From Variovorax paradoxus (GTDB taxonomy: Bacteria; Pseudomonadota; Gammaproteobacteria; Burkholderiales; Burkholderiaceae_C): a DNA stretch of 64,000 nucleotides. Below are positions 45,931 to 54,185 of this stretch, one piece after another. The stretch's first letter is position 1. Each line of letters opens with the position of its first letter. Below the pieces are notes generated by a model. It was not told where the DNA came from, made no database searches, and saw only the letters and a list, made by a program, of their open reading frames with translations. The translations under genes and the position numbers were made by a program. The stretch is from positions 4,898,001-4,962,000 of the forward strand of contig NZ_CP046622.1 of NCBI RefSeq assembly GCF_009755665.1. Reading direction: 5' to 3'.

Positions 45931-47052
45931 ATGAAGATGTACAGGTTCCACGCCGGCGCGCTTTTCCTGGCCGTGACCTTGGCCGCGGCGGTCTCCGGCG
46001 CATCGGCGCAGATCGTCATCGGCCAGTCGGCCGACCTGTCGGGCCCGGCGGCGGTGGGTGTGAAGGAAACGATCATGGGCTCGCAGCTGGTCATCGACCA
46101 TGTGAATGCCCAGGGCGGTGTCCACGGCCTGCAGATCGAGGTGATCCGGCTGGACGACGGCCTGGACCCCAAGCGCTCGCTCGAGAACAGCCGCATCCTC
46201 ATCGAGGACAAGAAGGTGCTGGCGCTGCTGCTCAACCGGGGCACGCCCAACACCCTTGCCGTCATTCCCCTGCTCGACCAACACGGCGTGGCGCTGGTTG
46301 GCCCTTCGACCGGCGCCATGGCGCTGCACAAGCCGCTGCAGAAAAACGTATTCAACGTGCGCTCGACCTACCAGCGTGAGGCCGAAACGGCGGTGCAGCA
46401 CCTGTACACCACCGGCATCCAGCGCATTGCGGTGGTGCAGGCCGATGATTCCTTCGGAAGAGACGCGATGGAAGGCGCGAGCCGAGGCTTCGAGCGGGCC
46501 GGGCTGGCGCCGGCCGTGCTTGCGTTGGCCGACCGCAGCAAGCCCGACTACGCGGCGATCGTGCCGCAGCTCGTCAAGGCCAACGCGCAGGCGGTGCTGT
46601 GGATAGGCTCCGGCACGGCAGTGACCGACGGCGTGAAGGCACTGCGCGCCGCGGGCTCGGCGGCGCAGATCGTCACGCTGTCGAACAATGCGGCGTCAGG
46701 CTTCATCAAGGAGCTCGGCTCCGCCAGCACCGGCGTGATCGTGACGCAGGTGCTGCCCTACGAGCGCGCGCTCGGCCATCCGCTGGTCAAGGAAGCGATG
46801 GCACTCGCGCAGGCCCGGGGTCAGACCGAGCTGTCGCCGGCATTCCTCGAAGGCTTTGTAGCCACCAAGGTGCTGGTGGAGGCCCTGCGCCGCACCGGCC
46901 CCAGGCCGACCCGCGCCAGGCTGATCGCCGCGCTCAACCGCTTTCGCTACGACGTGGGCGGCAAGCTCGACGTGAACTACTCGCCGCAGGACCACACAGG
47001 CATCGACTACGTCGACCTGTCGATCGTCAGCGAAGGCCGCTTCAAGCGATAG
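45931..47052 (+). CDS. branched-chain amino acid-type ABC transporter substrate-binding protein (copy 2)
   Basis: The 373-residue product is a clear full-length paralogue of the preceding protein, sharing VLALLLNRGTPN/VLALFLSRGTPH, STGAMALHKP and the ending QDHTGIDYVDLSIVSEGRFKR. The signal peptide runs to about residue 25 (cleavage near SGASA). The ATG at 45931 was chosen because it begins the signal peptide. Like copy 1 it has no transporter partner nearby, so it may feed a distant Liv-type permease or sense a ligand. Confidence 0.85.
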   Translation: MKMYRFHAGALFLAVTLAAAVSGASAQIVIGQSADLSGPAAVGVKETIMGSQLVIDHVNAQGGVHGLQIEVIRLDDGLDPKRSLENSRILIEDKKVLALLLNRGTPNTLAVIPLLDQHGVALVGPSTGAMALHKPLQKNVFNVRSTYQREAETAVQHLYTTGIQRIAVVQADDSFGRDAMEGASRGFERAGLAPAVLALADRSKPDYAAIVPQLVKANAQAVLWIGSGTAVTDGVKALRAAGSAAQIVTLSNNAASGFIKELGSASTGVIVTQVLPYERALGHPLVKEAMALAQARGQTELSPAFLEGFVATKVLVEALRRTGPRPTRARLIAALNRFRYDVGGKLDVNYSPQDHTGIDYVDLSIVSEGRFKR

Positions 47053-47056
47053 CGGC

Positions 47057-47230
47057 TTACTTGGCCGGCGCTGCGGGCGCTGCGGGCGCCGCCGGGGTAG
47101 CGGGCGCGGGCTCATGCGTCACATCGCCGCCGTGCTTCTCGCCGGACATGTCGATCTTGTCGCCGCCCTTCGAAATCACGTAAAGGGCCACAGCGGCAAA
47201 GATGACGAAGCCGACAACGAGTTTCCACAT
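47057..47230 (-). CDS. 57-residue single-span membrane protein
   Basis: The short gene starts with ATG at 47230, with an AGGAG site nine bases before it, and stops with TAA at 47059-47057. The product MWKLVVGFVIFAAVALYVI... has one membrane helix (about 3-19), a charged stretch GGDKIDMSGEKHGGD and a long Ala/Pro tail (residues 41-57). The predicted stop lies only four bases past the end of the second binding-protein gene. It is on the minus strand, downstream of an MHS transporter and its terminator. Function unknown. Confidence 0.6.
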   Translation of the reverse strand: MWKLVVGFVIFAAVALYVISKGGDKIDMSGEKHGGDVTHEPAPATPAAPAAPAAPAK

Positions 47231-47265
47231 GGGTTCTATCTCCTGATGGGGTTCAATGGGTTCAA

Positions 47266-47298
47266 GAAAAAGGCCTCATGCCGACGGCATGAAGCCCC
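47266..47298 (-). terminator. intrinsic terminator after the MHS transporter gene
   Basis: On the minus strand GGGGCTTCATGCCGTC pairs with GGCATGAGGCC, through a CATGCC/GGCATG core, and is followed by five T residues. It lies between the MHS transporter stop (47349) and the 57-residue gene, which therefore needs its own promoter or readthrough. Confidence 0.75.
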
Positions 47299-47348
47299 TT
47301 TGTTGAACGGAGGGCCGGCTTGCGCCCTCCTCTCGAACATGCCTCGCG

Positions 47349-49043
47349 TCAGTCGTTCGCGTAGATGTCCACGTCCTTCGTCTCGCGGATGAAGAGCATG
47401 CCGACGACCAGCGTCACCCCGGCGATGATGATCGGGTACCAGAGGCCGTTGTACATGTTGCCGGTGGTCGCCACGATAGCGAAGGCGGTGGTTGGCAGCA
47501 GGCCGCCGAACCAGCCGTTGCCGATGTGGTACGGCAAGCTCATCGAGGTGTAGCGGATGCGCGTTGGGAACAGCTCGACCAGCATGGCGGCAATGGGGCC
47601 GTACACCATGGTGACCAGCAGCACCAGCCAGAACAGCAGCGCCACGACCATCAGCTTGTTCATCTTGGCCGGGTCGGCCTTGGCTGGATAGCCCGCCACC
47701 TTCAGGTCGTCGGCCACGGCCTTCTTGAAGGCTGCGATTTCCTTGGCGGACGATTCGTCGAACTTCAGGTTGACCACGTTGCCGACCGGCGCCTCGATGG
47801 TCTTGGTGCCGATCTTGACGATGGCCTTGGAGCCGGGGGCGCCTTCGACGTTGTCATAGCTCACCGAGTTCTGCACCAGGTAGCGCTTGGCGATGTCGCA
47901 AGAACTCCTGAAGTCGATCTCGCGTGCCACCGGGTTGCCCTGGAACGAACACGACTTCGGATCGGCCGTCACCGTGACGCCGGCGGTCGCTTGCGCGCGG
48001 GCCAGGTCGGGGTTGGCATATTCCGTGATCATCTTGAAGACCGGGAAGTAGGTCACCACGGCCAGCAGGCAGCCCGCCATGATGATCGGCTTGCGGCCGA
48101 TCTTGTCGGACAGCGTGCCGAAGACCACGAAGAACGGTGTGCCGATGAGCAGCGAGGCCGCGATCATCAGATTGGCGGTCGTGGGATCGACCTTGAGCTG
48201 TTGCGTCAGGAAGAACAGTGCGTAGAACTGGCCCGTGTACCAGACCACGGCCTGGCCGGCGGTCAGACCGATGAGCGCCAGGATCACGATCTTGAGGTTC
48301 TTCCACTGGCCGAACGATTCGGACAGCGGCGCCTTCGAGGTCTTGCCCTCGGCCTTCATCTTCTGGAAGGCGGGCGACTCGGAAAGCGACAGGCGGATCC
48401 ACACCGAGATGCCGAGCAGTGCGATCGACACCAGGAAGGGAATGCGCCAGCCCCAGTCGCCGAACGCCTGTTCGCCGAGCCAGGTGCGCACGCCCAGGAT
48501 GACCAGCAGGCTCAGGAACAGGCCGAGCGTTGCAGTGGTCTGGATCCACGAGGTGTAGGCGCCGCGCTTGCCGTGCGGCGAGTGCTCGGCCACATAGGTA
48601 GCGGCACCGCCGTACTCACCGCCGAGCGCAAGGCCCTGCAGCATGCGCAGCGCAATCAGGATCACCGGCGCGGCAACGCCGATGGTCGCGTAGCTGGGCA
48701 GCAGGCCGACGATGAAGGTCGACAGGCCCATGATCAGGATGGTGACCAGGAAGGTGTACTTGCGTCCGATCATGTCGCCCAGGCGGCCGAACACGATGGC
48801 GCCGAACGGCCGTACCAGGAAGCCCGCTGCGAATGCCAGCAGCGCAAAGATGAAGGCCGCGCCCGCATCGAGTCCGCTGAAGAACTGCTTCGCGATGATC
48901 GCGGCCAGCGAGCCGTAAAGATAGAAGTCGTACCACTCGAACACCGTGCCAAGGGAGGAAGCGAAGATGACCTTCTTTTCCTCCGCGGACATGGGCCGGG
49001 GGGCCGGGTGCGGCATCCCCCTCGAATCCAGTGTTGCTGCCAT
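47349..49043 (-). CDS. MHS-family MFS transporter with periplasmic insertion
   Basis: The 564-residue protein has the MHS subfamily start ASSLGTVFEWYDFYLYGSLAA and the motif GRLGDMIGRKYTF, with 12 hydrophobic spans. MHS members co-transport metabolites such as alpha-ketoglutarate, shikimate or proline with protons. A hydrophilic insertion of about 110 residues (roughly 345-455) between late spans contains two cysteines (SCSF and SCDIAKR) that could form a disulfide in the periplasm, and it includes VNLKFDESSAKEIAAFKKAV. The substrate is not evident. Confidence 0.85.
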   Translation of the reverse strand: MAATLDSRGMPHPAPRPMSAEEKKVIFASSLGTVFEWYDFYLYGSLAAIIAKQFFSGLDAGAAFIFALLAFAAGFLVRPFGAIVFGRLGDMIGRKYTFLVTILIMGLSTFIVGLLPSYATIGVAAPVILIALRMLQGLALGGEYGGAATYVAEHSPHGKRGAYTSWIQTTATLGLFLSLLVILGVRTWLGEQAFGDWGWRIPFLVSIALLGISVWIRLSLSESPAFQKMKAEGKTSKAPLSESFGQWKNLKIVILALIGLTAGQAVVWYTGQFYALFFLTQQLKVDPTTANLMIAASLLIGTPFFVVFGTLSDKIGRKPIIMAGCLLAVVTYFPVFKMITEYANPDLARAQATAGVTVTADPKSCSFQGNPVAREIDFRSSCDIAKRYLVQNSVSYDNVEGAPGSKAIVKIGTKTIEAPVGNVVNLKFDESSAKEIAAFKKAVADDLKVAGYPAKADPAKMNKLMVVALLFWLVLLVTMVYGPIAAMLVELFPTRIRYTSMSLPYHIGNGWFGGLLPTTAFAIVATTGNMYNGLWYPIIIAGVTLVVGMLFIRETKDVDIYAND

Positions 49044-49212
49044 TTGCGTCGTCTCCTGTGTATGCGTTCGTTCAGCCCCGGCAATCGGGACCGTGGCGCA
49101 TTCTTGGAGGCGCGACTGACCCGAGCCTTTCGCGAAACTGAACCGACGCTTACGGATTAAGGTGAAACCCGCAGGGTTCGTTTCAGGTTGTAAGAAATCG
49201 GGAAACCACTAG

Positions 49213-49857
49213 TCAGTTTTTGCTGCTGCGCAGCATCGAAGGCCGCTGGTCGGCGCCGGCCCAGTGCGGCCCGTCGAACCATGTGTCGCCGCCCATATAG
49301 GCGCGCAGCATCGCAAGCCCGTCGAAGCCCCAGAACTGGCGGCCGTCCACCACATAGGCGGGGGTGCCGAACACGCCGGCTTGCACGGCCTCGTCGGTGT
49401 TGCGCTTGAGCAGGGCCTTGCTCTCGTCGCTGTTCATGTCGCGCTTGAGCTGCAGTTGCGCAGCCAGCGCGGCCAGGCGCGCGGCGTCGCCGGCCTCTTC
49501 TCCGCCGCGCCACACGTTGCGAAAAATCGTCTCGGCCGCCAGGCGGCTGATGCGGCCGTCGTCCGAAGTCGAGACCGCAAGCCGCAGGTGCGGCAGCGGG
49601 TTGTACGGATGCGATGCGGGCATCTCGATGTGAATGCCGTTCGCATGGCCAAGCCAGAGCACATGCCGGTAGGTCCAGGCGCGCTTGGCTGGAATCTCCG
49701 CTGGGCCGAGCTGGCCGTGGTGCTTGAGCAATGCGCCGAGCAGCACGGGCTTGTAGGCCACGCTGTAGCTCAGGCCTTCGAGCGCCTCTGGCAGGTGCTC
49801 GAACGCAAGGTGTGCGTAGGGCGAGATGAAGTCCAGGTAAAAGTCGATGTGCTTCAT
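49213..49857 (-). CDS. 2-hydroxychromene-2-carboxylate isomerase family protein (DsbA-like fold)
   Basis: The 214-residue protein begins DFYLDFISPYAHLAFEHLPE, where a Ser replaces the first Cys of the thioredoxin CxxC, as in HCCA isomerases and GST-kappa. The end block VFGTPAYVVDGRQFWGFDGL is typical of that group. HCCA isomerases act in naphthalene breakdown using glutathione; whether this one does is unclear. Its ATG overlaps the upstream DUF1289 gene's stop (ATGA), and it is the last of four overlapped genes beginning with HMG-CoA lyase. Confidence 0.85.
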   Translation of the reverse strand: MKHIDFYLDFISPYAHLAFEHLPEALEGLSYSVAYKPVLLGALLKHHGQLGPAEIPAKRAWTYRHVLWLGHANGIHIEMPASHPYNPLPHLRLAVSTSDDGRISRLAAETIFRNVWRGGEEAGDAARLAALAAQLQLKRDMNSDESKALLKRNTDEAVQAGVFGTPAYVVDGRQFWGFDGLAMLRAYMGGDTWFDGPHWAGADQRPSMLRSSKN

Positions 49858-50120
49858 GCGTGGTTGTCTCCAGATGCCTCGGGGAGCCGCCAGATGCCGG
49901 CTCGCGCCCGCAACTCTATGGCACGCCACACGCCGCGCCGCGCTGCGTCGTCCATCTTGCCCCAGGCCGCAATCTCGGGAATGGTGCGCAGGCACCCTTC
50001 GCAAAAGCCGCTCTGGCGGTCCATGCGGCAGACGGAGGTGCAGGGCGAAGGCGCATCGCCGGCCGAGCGCTGTACGGCGTTGGCGCGCTCGGCCAGCAGT
50101 TCCGCAGCGTCGAAGTTCAC
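49854..50120 (-). CDS. DUF1289 family protein, GTG start
   Basis: The 88-residue protein has the DUF1289 cysteine layout SPCTSVCRMD then GFCEGCLRT (four cysteines), followed by EIAAWG and RRGVWRAIELRA. The metal content and function are unknown; Fe-S binding has been suggested for similar proteins. The GTG at 50120 overlaps the stop of the YbaK-like gene (GTGA) and gives the standard family length. Confidence 0.8.
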   Translation of the reverse strand: MNFDAAELLAERANAVQRSAGDAPSPCTSVCRMDRQSGFCEGCLRTIPEIAAWGKMDDAARRGVWRAIELRARAGIWRLPEASGDNHA

Positions 50121-50605
50121 ACCACGTCCGCCACCGGCGCGCCGGTGAGCTTCTCGAGGTCTTGCGGGCGCAGCTGGAACACCGCATGCGGATGCCCGGC
50201 CGCGGCCCAAATCTCCTCGAACCGGAACAGCTCGCGGTCGATCAGAACCACCGGCTCAGTGGTGTGCCCTACCGGCGACACGCCGCCGATGGTGAAGCCG
50301 GTGCGGGCCTTCACAAACTCGGCGTCGGCGCGGCCGGTCTTGCCGATGAGTGCGTCGACCTTCTTCTCGTCGACACGCTTGTCGCCCGAGGTGATGACCA
50401 GCACCGCCGCGTCGTCGCTCTTGCGCCGAAAGATGATGCTTTTGGCGATCTGCCCGACCAGGATGCCGAGTGCATCGGCCGCCTGCTGCGCGGTGCGGCA
50501 GGCATCGTCGAGCATGCGCGGCGAATGGGGATGGCCCGCGTCCTGCAGCACACGCGAAACGCGCTGCACGCCTTCTGGCAGCGAATGAAGTTCAGCGCCG
50601 CACAT
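50117..50605 (-). CDS. YbaK/EbsC-family aminoacyl-tRNA deacylase
   Basis: The 162-residue protein has the family lysine in IAKSIIFRRKSDDAAVLV, the GGVSPVGHT motif and the ending FQLRPQDLEKLTGAPV. Such proteins clear misacylated tRNAs such as Cys-tRNAPro. Its ATG shares one base with the HMG-CoA lyase stop codon (TGATG). The substrate tRNA cannot be told from sequence alone. Confidence 0.88.
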   Translation of the reverse strand: MCGAELHSLPEGVQRVSRVLQDAGHPHSPRMLDDACRTAQQAADALGILVGQIAKSIIFRRKSDDAAVLVITSGDKRVDEKKVDALIGKTGRADAEFVKARTGFTIGGVSPVGHTTEPVVLIDRELFRFEEIWAAAGHPHAVFQLRPQDLEKLTGAPVADVV

Positions 50606-51525
50606 CAAGCTTCCCTTTTCGTACGGATTGCCTTCGACGCCCGCGAATTCGGCTCGCGCCCCAGCGCCCCGCTGATATACACGCCCGCGTCGATCAGCTT
50701 GTCCAGGTCGATGCCGGTCTCGATGCCCATGCCGTGCAGCATGTACACCACGTCTTCGGTCGCCACGTTGCCCGTGGCGCCCTTGGCGTAAGGGCAGCCG
50801 CCAAGGCCGGCGGAGGACGACTGGAAGTTCCAGACCCCCAGCTCCAGCGAAGCCAGCGTGTTGACCAGCGCCTGGCCGTAGGTGTCGTGGAAGTGGCCCG
50901 AGATGTGGTCCACGCCGAAGTGCGCCAGCGTGGCCTCGATGGCGGCCCGCACCTTGCCCGGCGTGCCCACGCCGATGGTGTCGGCCACATCCACGCGCTG
51001 CACGCCGATGTCCTTCATCAGCTTCGCCAGCATGCCCACGCGCTCGGATGCAACCTCGCCTTCGTAGGGGCAGCCGACGGTGCACGACATGGCGCCGCGC
51101 ACGTCGATACCCTTCTCGCGAGCCGCGGCCACCACCGGCGCAAAGCGCTCGATGCTCTCGGCAATGGAGCAGTTGATGTTCTTCTGGCTGAAGGCCTCGC
51201 TCGCGGCGCCGAACACAACAATCTCGTCGGGCCACTCTTCGCGCGGCGCGGCAATCGAGGCCTCGAAGCCCTTCATGTTGGGCGTGAGCACCGAGTAGCG
51301 CACGCCGGGCTTGCGCTTTATGCCGTGCATCACCTCGGCGTTGTCGGCCATCTGCGGCACCCACTTGGGGCTCACGAAGCTGGTGACCTCGATCTCCTTC
51401 AGGCCGGCGTCCTGCAGGCGATGCACCAGCCCGATCTTGACTTCAGCCGAGACCGGCTGCTTCTCGTTCTGCAGTCCGTCGCGCGGACCGACGTCAACGA
51501 TCTTGACCTTGGCGGGGAGTTTCAT
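50605..51525 (-). CDS. mvaB: hydroxymethylglutaryl-CoA lyase
   Basis: The 306-residue TIM-barrel enzyme begins KIVDVGPRDGLQNEKQ, has the metal-site residues in DTIGVGTPG and HFHDTYGQA, and the active-site cysteine loop GLGGCPYAKGATGN. It splits HMG-CoA to acetyl-CoA and acetoacetate, the last step of leucine breakdown. The start MKLPAKVK at 51525 fits the family. The other leucine genes are about 6 kb away on the same strand. It heads a run of four overlapped genes. Confidence 0.95.
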   Translation of the reverse strand: MKLPAKVKIVDVGPRDGLQNEKQPVSAEVKIGLVHRLQDAGLKEIEVTSFVSPKWVPQMADNAEVMHGIKRKPGVRYSVLTPNMKGFEASIAAPREEWPDEIVVFGAASEAFSQKNINCSIAESIERFAPVVAAAREKGIDVRGAMSCTVGCPYEGEVASERVGMLAKLMKDIGVQRVDVADTIGVGTPGKVRAAIEATLAHFGVDHISGHFHDTYGQALVNTLASLELGVWNFQSSSAGLGGCPYAKGATGNVATEDVVYMLHGMGIETGIDLDKLIDAGVYISGALGREPNSRASKAIRTKREA

Positions 51526-51674
51526 GGCGTGTCTCTGGAGTTCGCAGGAAGAAGAAAAATAGGCCGTCCTTCGATTGTCGGCCACCTGCGTCCGCCGTGC
51601 TCGGCCGGGCTGTTGCGCGGGGGTTGCAATGCCCGCCACTGGCGTTGCAAATCGCGCCAGCGCAGCAACATCGC

Positions 51675-52844
51675 TCAATACGACTTGGGCAGGCCGAGCG
51701 CTTTTTCCGCGATGAAGTTCAGGATCATCTGCGGGCTCACCGGCGCAATGCGCGGAATGTAGCTCTCGCGCAGCAGCCGCTCGACATGGTATTCCTTCGC
51801 ATAGCCCATGCCGCCAAGCGTGAGCACGGCGTTCTGGCAGGCGTCATGCGCCGCTTCGGCCGCCAGGTACTTGGCTGCATTGGCCTCGATGCCGCAGGGC
51901 TCGCCCGCGTCGTACAGCGTGGCGGCCTTGAACACCATCAGGTCGGCGGCCTCGAGGTTGGCCCAGGCGCGTGCGAGCGGATGCGCCACGCCCTGGTTCT
52001 GGCCGATGGGCCGGCCGAACACGACGCGCTCCTGCGCGTACTGCGAGGCGATGCGCAATGCGGCGCGGCCGATGCCGATGGCCTCGGCCGCAATCAGGAT
52101 GCGCTCGGGGTTGAGCCCGTGCAGGATGTACTCGAAACCGCGGCCTTCGTCGCCGATGCGGTCTTCCTCGGGCACCTGGAGCCCGTCGATGAAGAGCATG
52201 TTCGAGTCGACCGCCGCGCGCCCCAGCTTGTGGATCTCGCGCACCTCGACCTTGCTTCGGTCCAGCGGCGTGTAGAACAGCGTGAGGCCCTGCGTGGGCT
52301 TCTTCACCTGGTCGAGGGGCGTGGTGCGTGTGAGGATCAGCATGCGGTCGGCCACCTGTGCGGTCGAGATCCATATCTTGCGGCCATGCAGCAGATAGCT
52401 GCCGTTGGGCTGGCGCACCGCCTGCGTCTTGAGGCTCGTGGTGTCGAGCCCTGCGTCGGGCTCGGTCACGGCGAAGCAGGCCTTCTCGGTGCCGGCAATC
52501 AGCGGCGGCAAGAAGCGCTGGCGCTGCGCCTCGCTGCCGAACACCACCACCGGGTTGAGCCCGAAGATGTTCATGTGCACCGCAGAAGCACCCGACATGC
52601 CCGCCCCCGATGCGCTGATGGCGCGCATCATCAGCGCCGCTTCGGTAATGCCCAGGCCCGCACCGCCCTGCGCCTCGGGCATCGCGATGCCGAGCCAGCC
52701 GCTTTCCGCCACGGCGCGGTGGAACTCGTGCGGGAACGCGGCGCGGTCGTCGTGGTCGCGCCAGTAGTCGGCGGGAAAGTCTTCGCAGAGGCGCTCGATG
52801 GCCGCCACCAGCGAGCGCTGGTCTTCATTCAGGGAAAAGTTCAT
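51675..52844 (-). CDS. acyl-CoA dehydrogenase
   Basis: The 389-residue flavoprotein has the FAD/substrate motif CFAVTEPDAGLDTTSL, the WISTAQ region and the family end block with a CQNAVLTLGGMGYAKEYHVERLLRE segment that holds the usual Gly-rich helix. The active-site glutamate position is not certain from reading. Start MNFSLNEDQRSLV. Its first four bases overlap the end of the CoA-transferase gene (ATGA), so a CoA ester made by that enzyme is probably its substrate. The pathway is unknown. Confidence 0.9.
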   Translation of the reverse strand: MNFSLNEDQRSLVAAIERLCEDFPADYWRDHDDRAAFPHEFHRAVAESGWLGIAMPEAQGGAGLGITEAALMMRAISASGAGMSGASAVHMNIFGLNPVVVFGSEAQRQRFLPPLIAGTEKACFAVTEPDAGLDTTSLKTQAVRQPNGSYLLHGRKIWISTAQVADRMLILTRTTPLDQVKKPTQGLTLFYTPLDRSKVEVREIHKLGRAAVDSNMLFIDGLQVPEEDRIGDEGRGFEYILHGLNPERILIAAEAIGIGRAALRIASQYAQERVVFGRPIGQNQGVAHPLARAWANLEAADLMVFKAATLYDAGEPCGIEANAAKYLAAEAAHDACQNAVLTLGGMGYAKEYHVERLLRESYIPRIAPVSPQMILNFIAEKALGLPKSY

Positions 52845-54064
52845 TCGCTGTCCTTCGTGGGTTCCGGCTGCAGCGTGACGCCGCGCGCGAGCATCCGGTC
52901 GATCTCTTCGCTTGCATAGCCCGCTTCGCGCAGCAGCTCGACGCTCTGTTCGCCAATACGCGGCGCGGGCCGGCGAATGGCCGCGGGAGTGGCGCTGTAG
53001 CGGCCGACCGGCGCCAGCGTGCGGATGCGGCCCTCGCTCGGATGGTCGAGTTCCGGAAAGAAACCGACTGCGCGCAGGTGCGGGTCGTCCAGCAGGCTGT
53101 CGGTGCTGTGCAGGCGCGCGACCGGGATGTCGGCTGCTTCGAGCACCGCCATCCATTCATCGCTGCCGCGCGTGGCCATCACCTCGGCCACGAATGCGTA
53201 GACCGCACCAATGTTCGCGGCGCGCGCCGTGTGCGTACCGAACATCGGCGAATCGCGCAGCTCGGGCCGGCCGATCACGTCGAAGAAGGCCTGCCAGTGC
53301 TTGTCGTTGTAGATCAGCACGCTCAGGTAGCCATCGGCCGTGGCGTAGGGCTTGCGGTGCGGCGCGAGCAGGCGCGCATAGCCGGTGGGGCCGAGCGGCG
53401 GCTCGAAGCTGTGGCCACCGAGGTGGTCGCCCATCACGAACTGCGAAAGCGCCTCGAACATCGGCACTTCCACCGCCTGGCCCTTGCCGGTGCGCTGCGC
53501 ATGCAGCACGGCAGCCAACAGCGCGATGGCGGCCTGCAGGCCCACGGCGCGGTCGGCCAGCGTGACCGGGGCGTAGCGCGGCGCATCGCCGCTTTGCTGC
53601 GCAAAGAGCGAGGCGACGCCGGCCGCGCCTTGGATCAGGTCGTCGTACGCGGGCTTGCCGGCATACGGGCCTTCTTCGCCGTAGCCGAACGCGCCGAGGT
53701 AGACGATCTTCGGGTTGGCCGCAGCCACCGCTTCGTAGCCCAGCCCGAGCCGCGCCATCGCCTGCGGCCGCGTGTTGTAGATGAGCGCATCGCAGCCGGC
53801 CGCGAGCCGCAGGCAGGCCTCGCGGCCTTCGGGGTGCTTCAGGTCGAGCACGATCGAGCGCTTGTTGCGGTTGAGGTGCAGCGCCATCGCCCCCATGCCG
53901 GCATTGCGCATCGGACCGACCGCGCGCAGGTTGTCGCCTGAGGGAGGCTCGACCTTGACGATGTCCGCGCCCAGGTCGCCGAGCGTCTGCGTGGCGTAGG
54001 GGCCCATCACCACCGCCGTGAGGTCGAGGATGCGAATGCCGCGGAGTGGTCCCGTGGTGTTCAT
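52841..54064 (-). CDS. CaiB/BaiF-type (family III) CoA transferase
   Basis: The 407-residue protein has the family III CoA-transferase landmarks: RILDLTAVVMGPYATQTLGDLGADIVKVEPP, RNKRSIVLDLKHPEGRE and the PAYDDLIQGAAG segment with its catalytic Asp. It activates an organic acid as a CoA thioester using another CoA donor. It is followed by an acyl-CoA dehydrogenase gene (overlap) and preceded by a Bug binding protein, cupin and IclR regulator on the same strand, so it is part of an uptake and oxidation route for an unidentified acid. Confidence 0.9.
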   Translation of the reverse strand: MNTTGPLRGIRILDLTAVVMGPYATQTLGDLGADIVKVEPPSGDNLRAVGPMRNAGMGAMALHLNRNKRSIVLDLKHPEGREACLRLAAGCDALIYNTRPQAMARLGLGYEAVAAANPKIVYLGAFGYGEEGPYAGKPAYDDLIQGAAGVASLFAQQSGDAPRYAPVTLADRAVGLQAAIALLAAVLHAQRTGKGQAVEVPMFEALSQFVMGDHLGGHSFEPPLGPTGYARLLAPHRKPYATADGYLSVLIYNDKHWQAFFDVIGRPELRDSPMFGTHTARAANIGAVYAFVAEVMATRGSDEWMAVLEAADIPVARLHSTDSLLDDPHLRAVGFFPELDHPSEGRIRTLAPVGRYSATPAAIRRPAPRIGEQSVELLREAGYASEEIDRMLARGVTLQPEPTKDSE

Positions 54065-54071
54065 TTCTTTG

Positions 54072-54172
54072 CTCCTTCCCCTTCCGGGGGAAGGTTGGGA
54101 TGGGGGCAGGCAGAGCGGTCGACGGGAACGCCGCTTGCCCCCACCCCTGCCCTCCCCCGGGAGGGGAGGGAG
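54072..54172. repeat. REP-like double palindrome between Bug and CoA-transferase genes
   Basis: Two nested hairpins (CCTTCCCC-TTCC-GGGGGAAGG and CCCTCCCC-CGG-GAGGGGAGGG) form the ends, and GGGGGC...AGCGG pairs with CCGCTTGCCCCC inside. The region reads as one large imperfect inverted repeat. Such elements are common between genes in this family of bacteria, by recollection. Confidence 0.7.
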
Positions 54173-54185
54173 AAATACAGATTGC

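Noticed and set aside
47526..49160. Plus-strand open frame of about 540 residues opposite the MHS transporter
   Set aside because: Reverse-frame composition (Gln/His/Asp/Arg-rich), whereas the minus-strand transporter has clear membrane spans and family motifs.
51636..51662. Hairpin CTGGCG / CGCCAG between the acyl-CoA dehydrogenase and HMG-CoA lyase genes
   Set aside because: Short stem without a T run on either strand; expected by chance in DNA this GC-rich.
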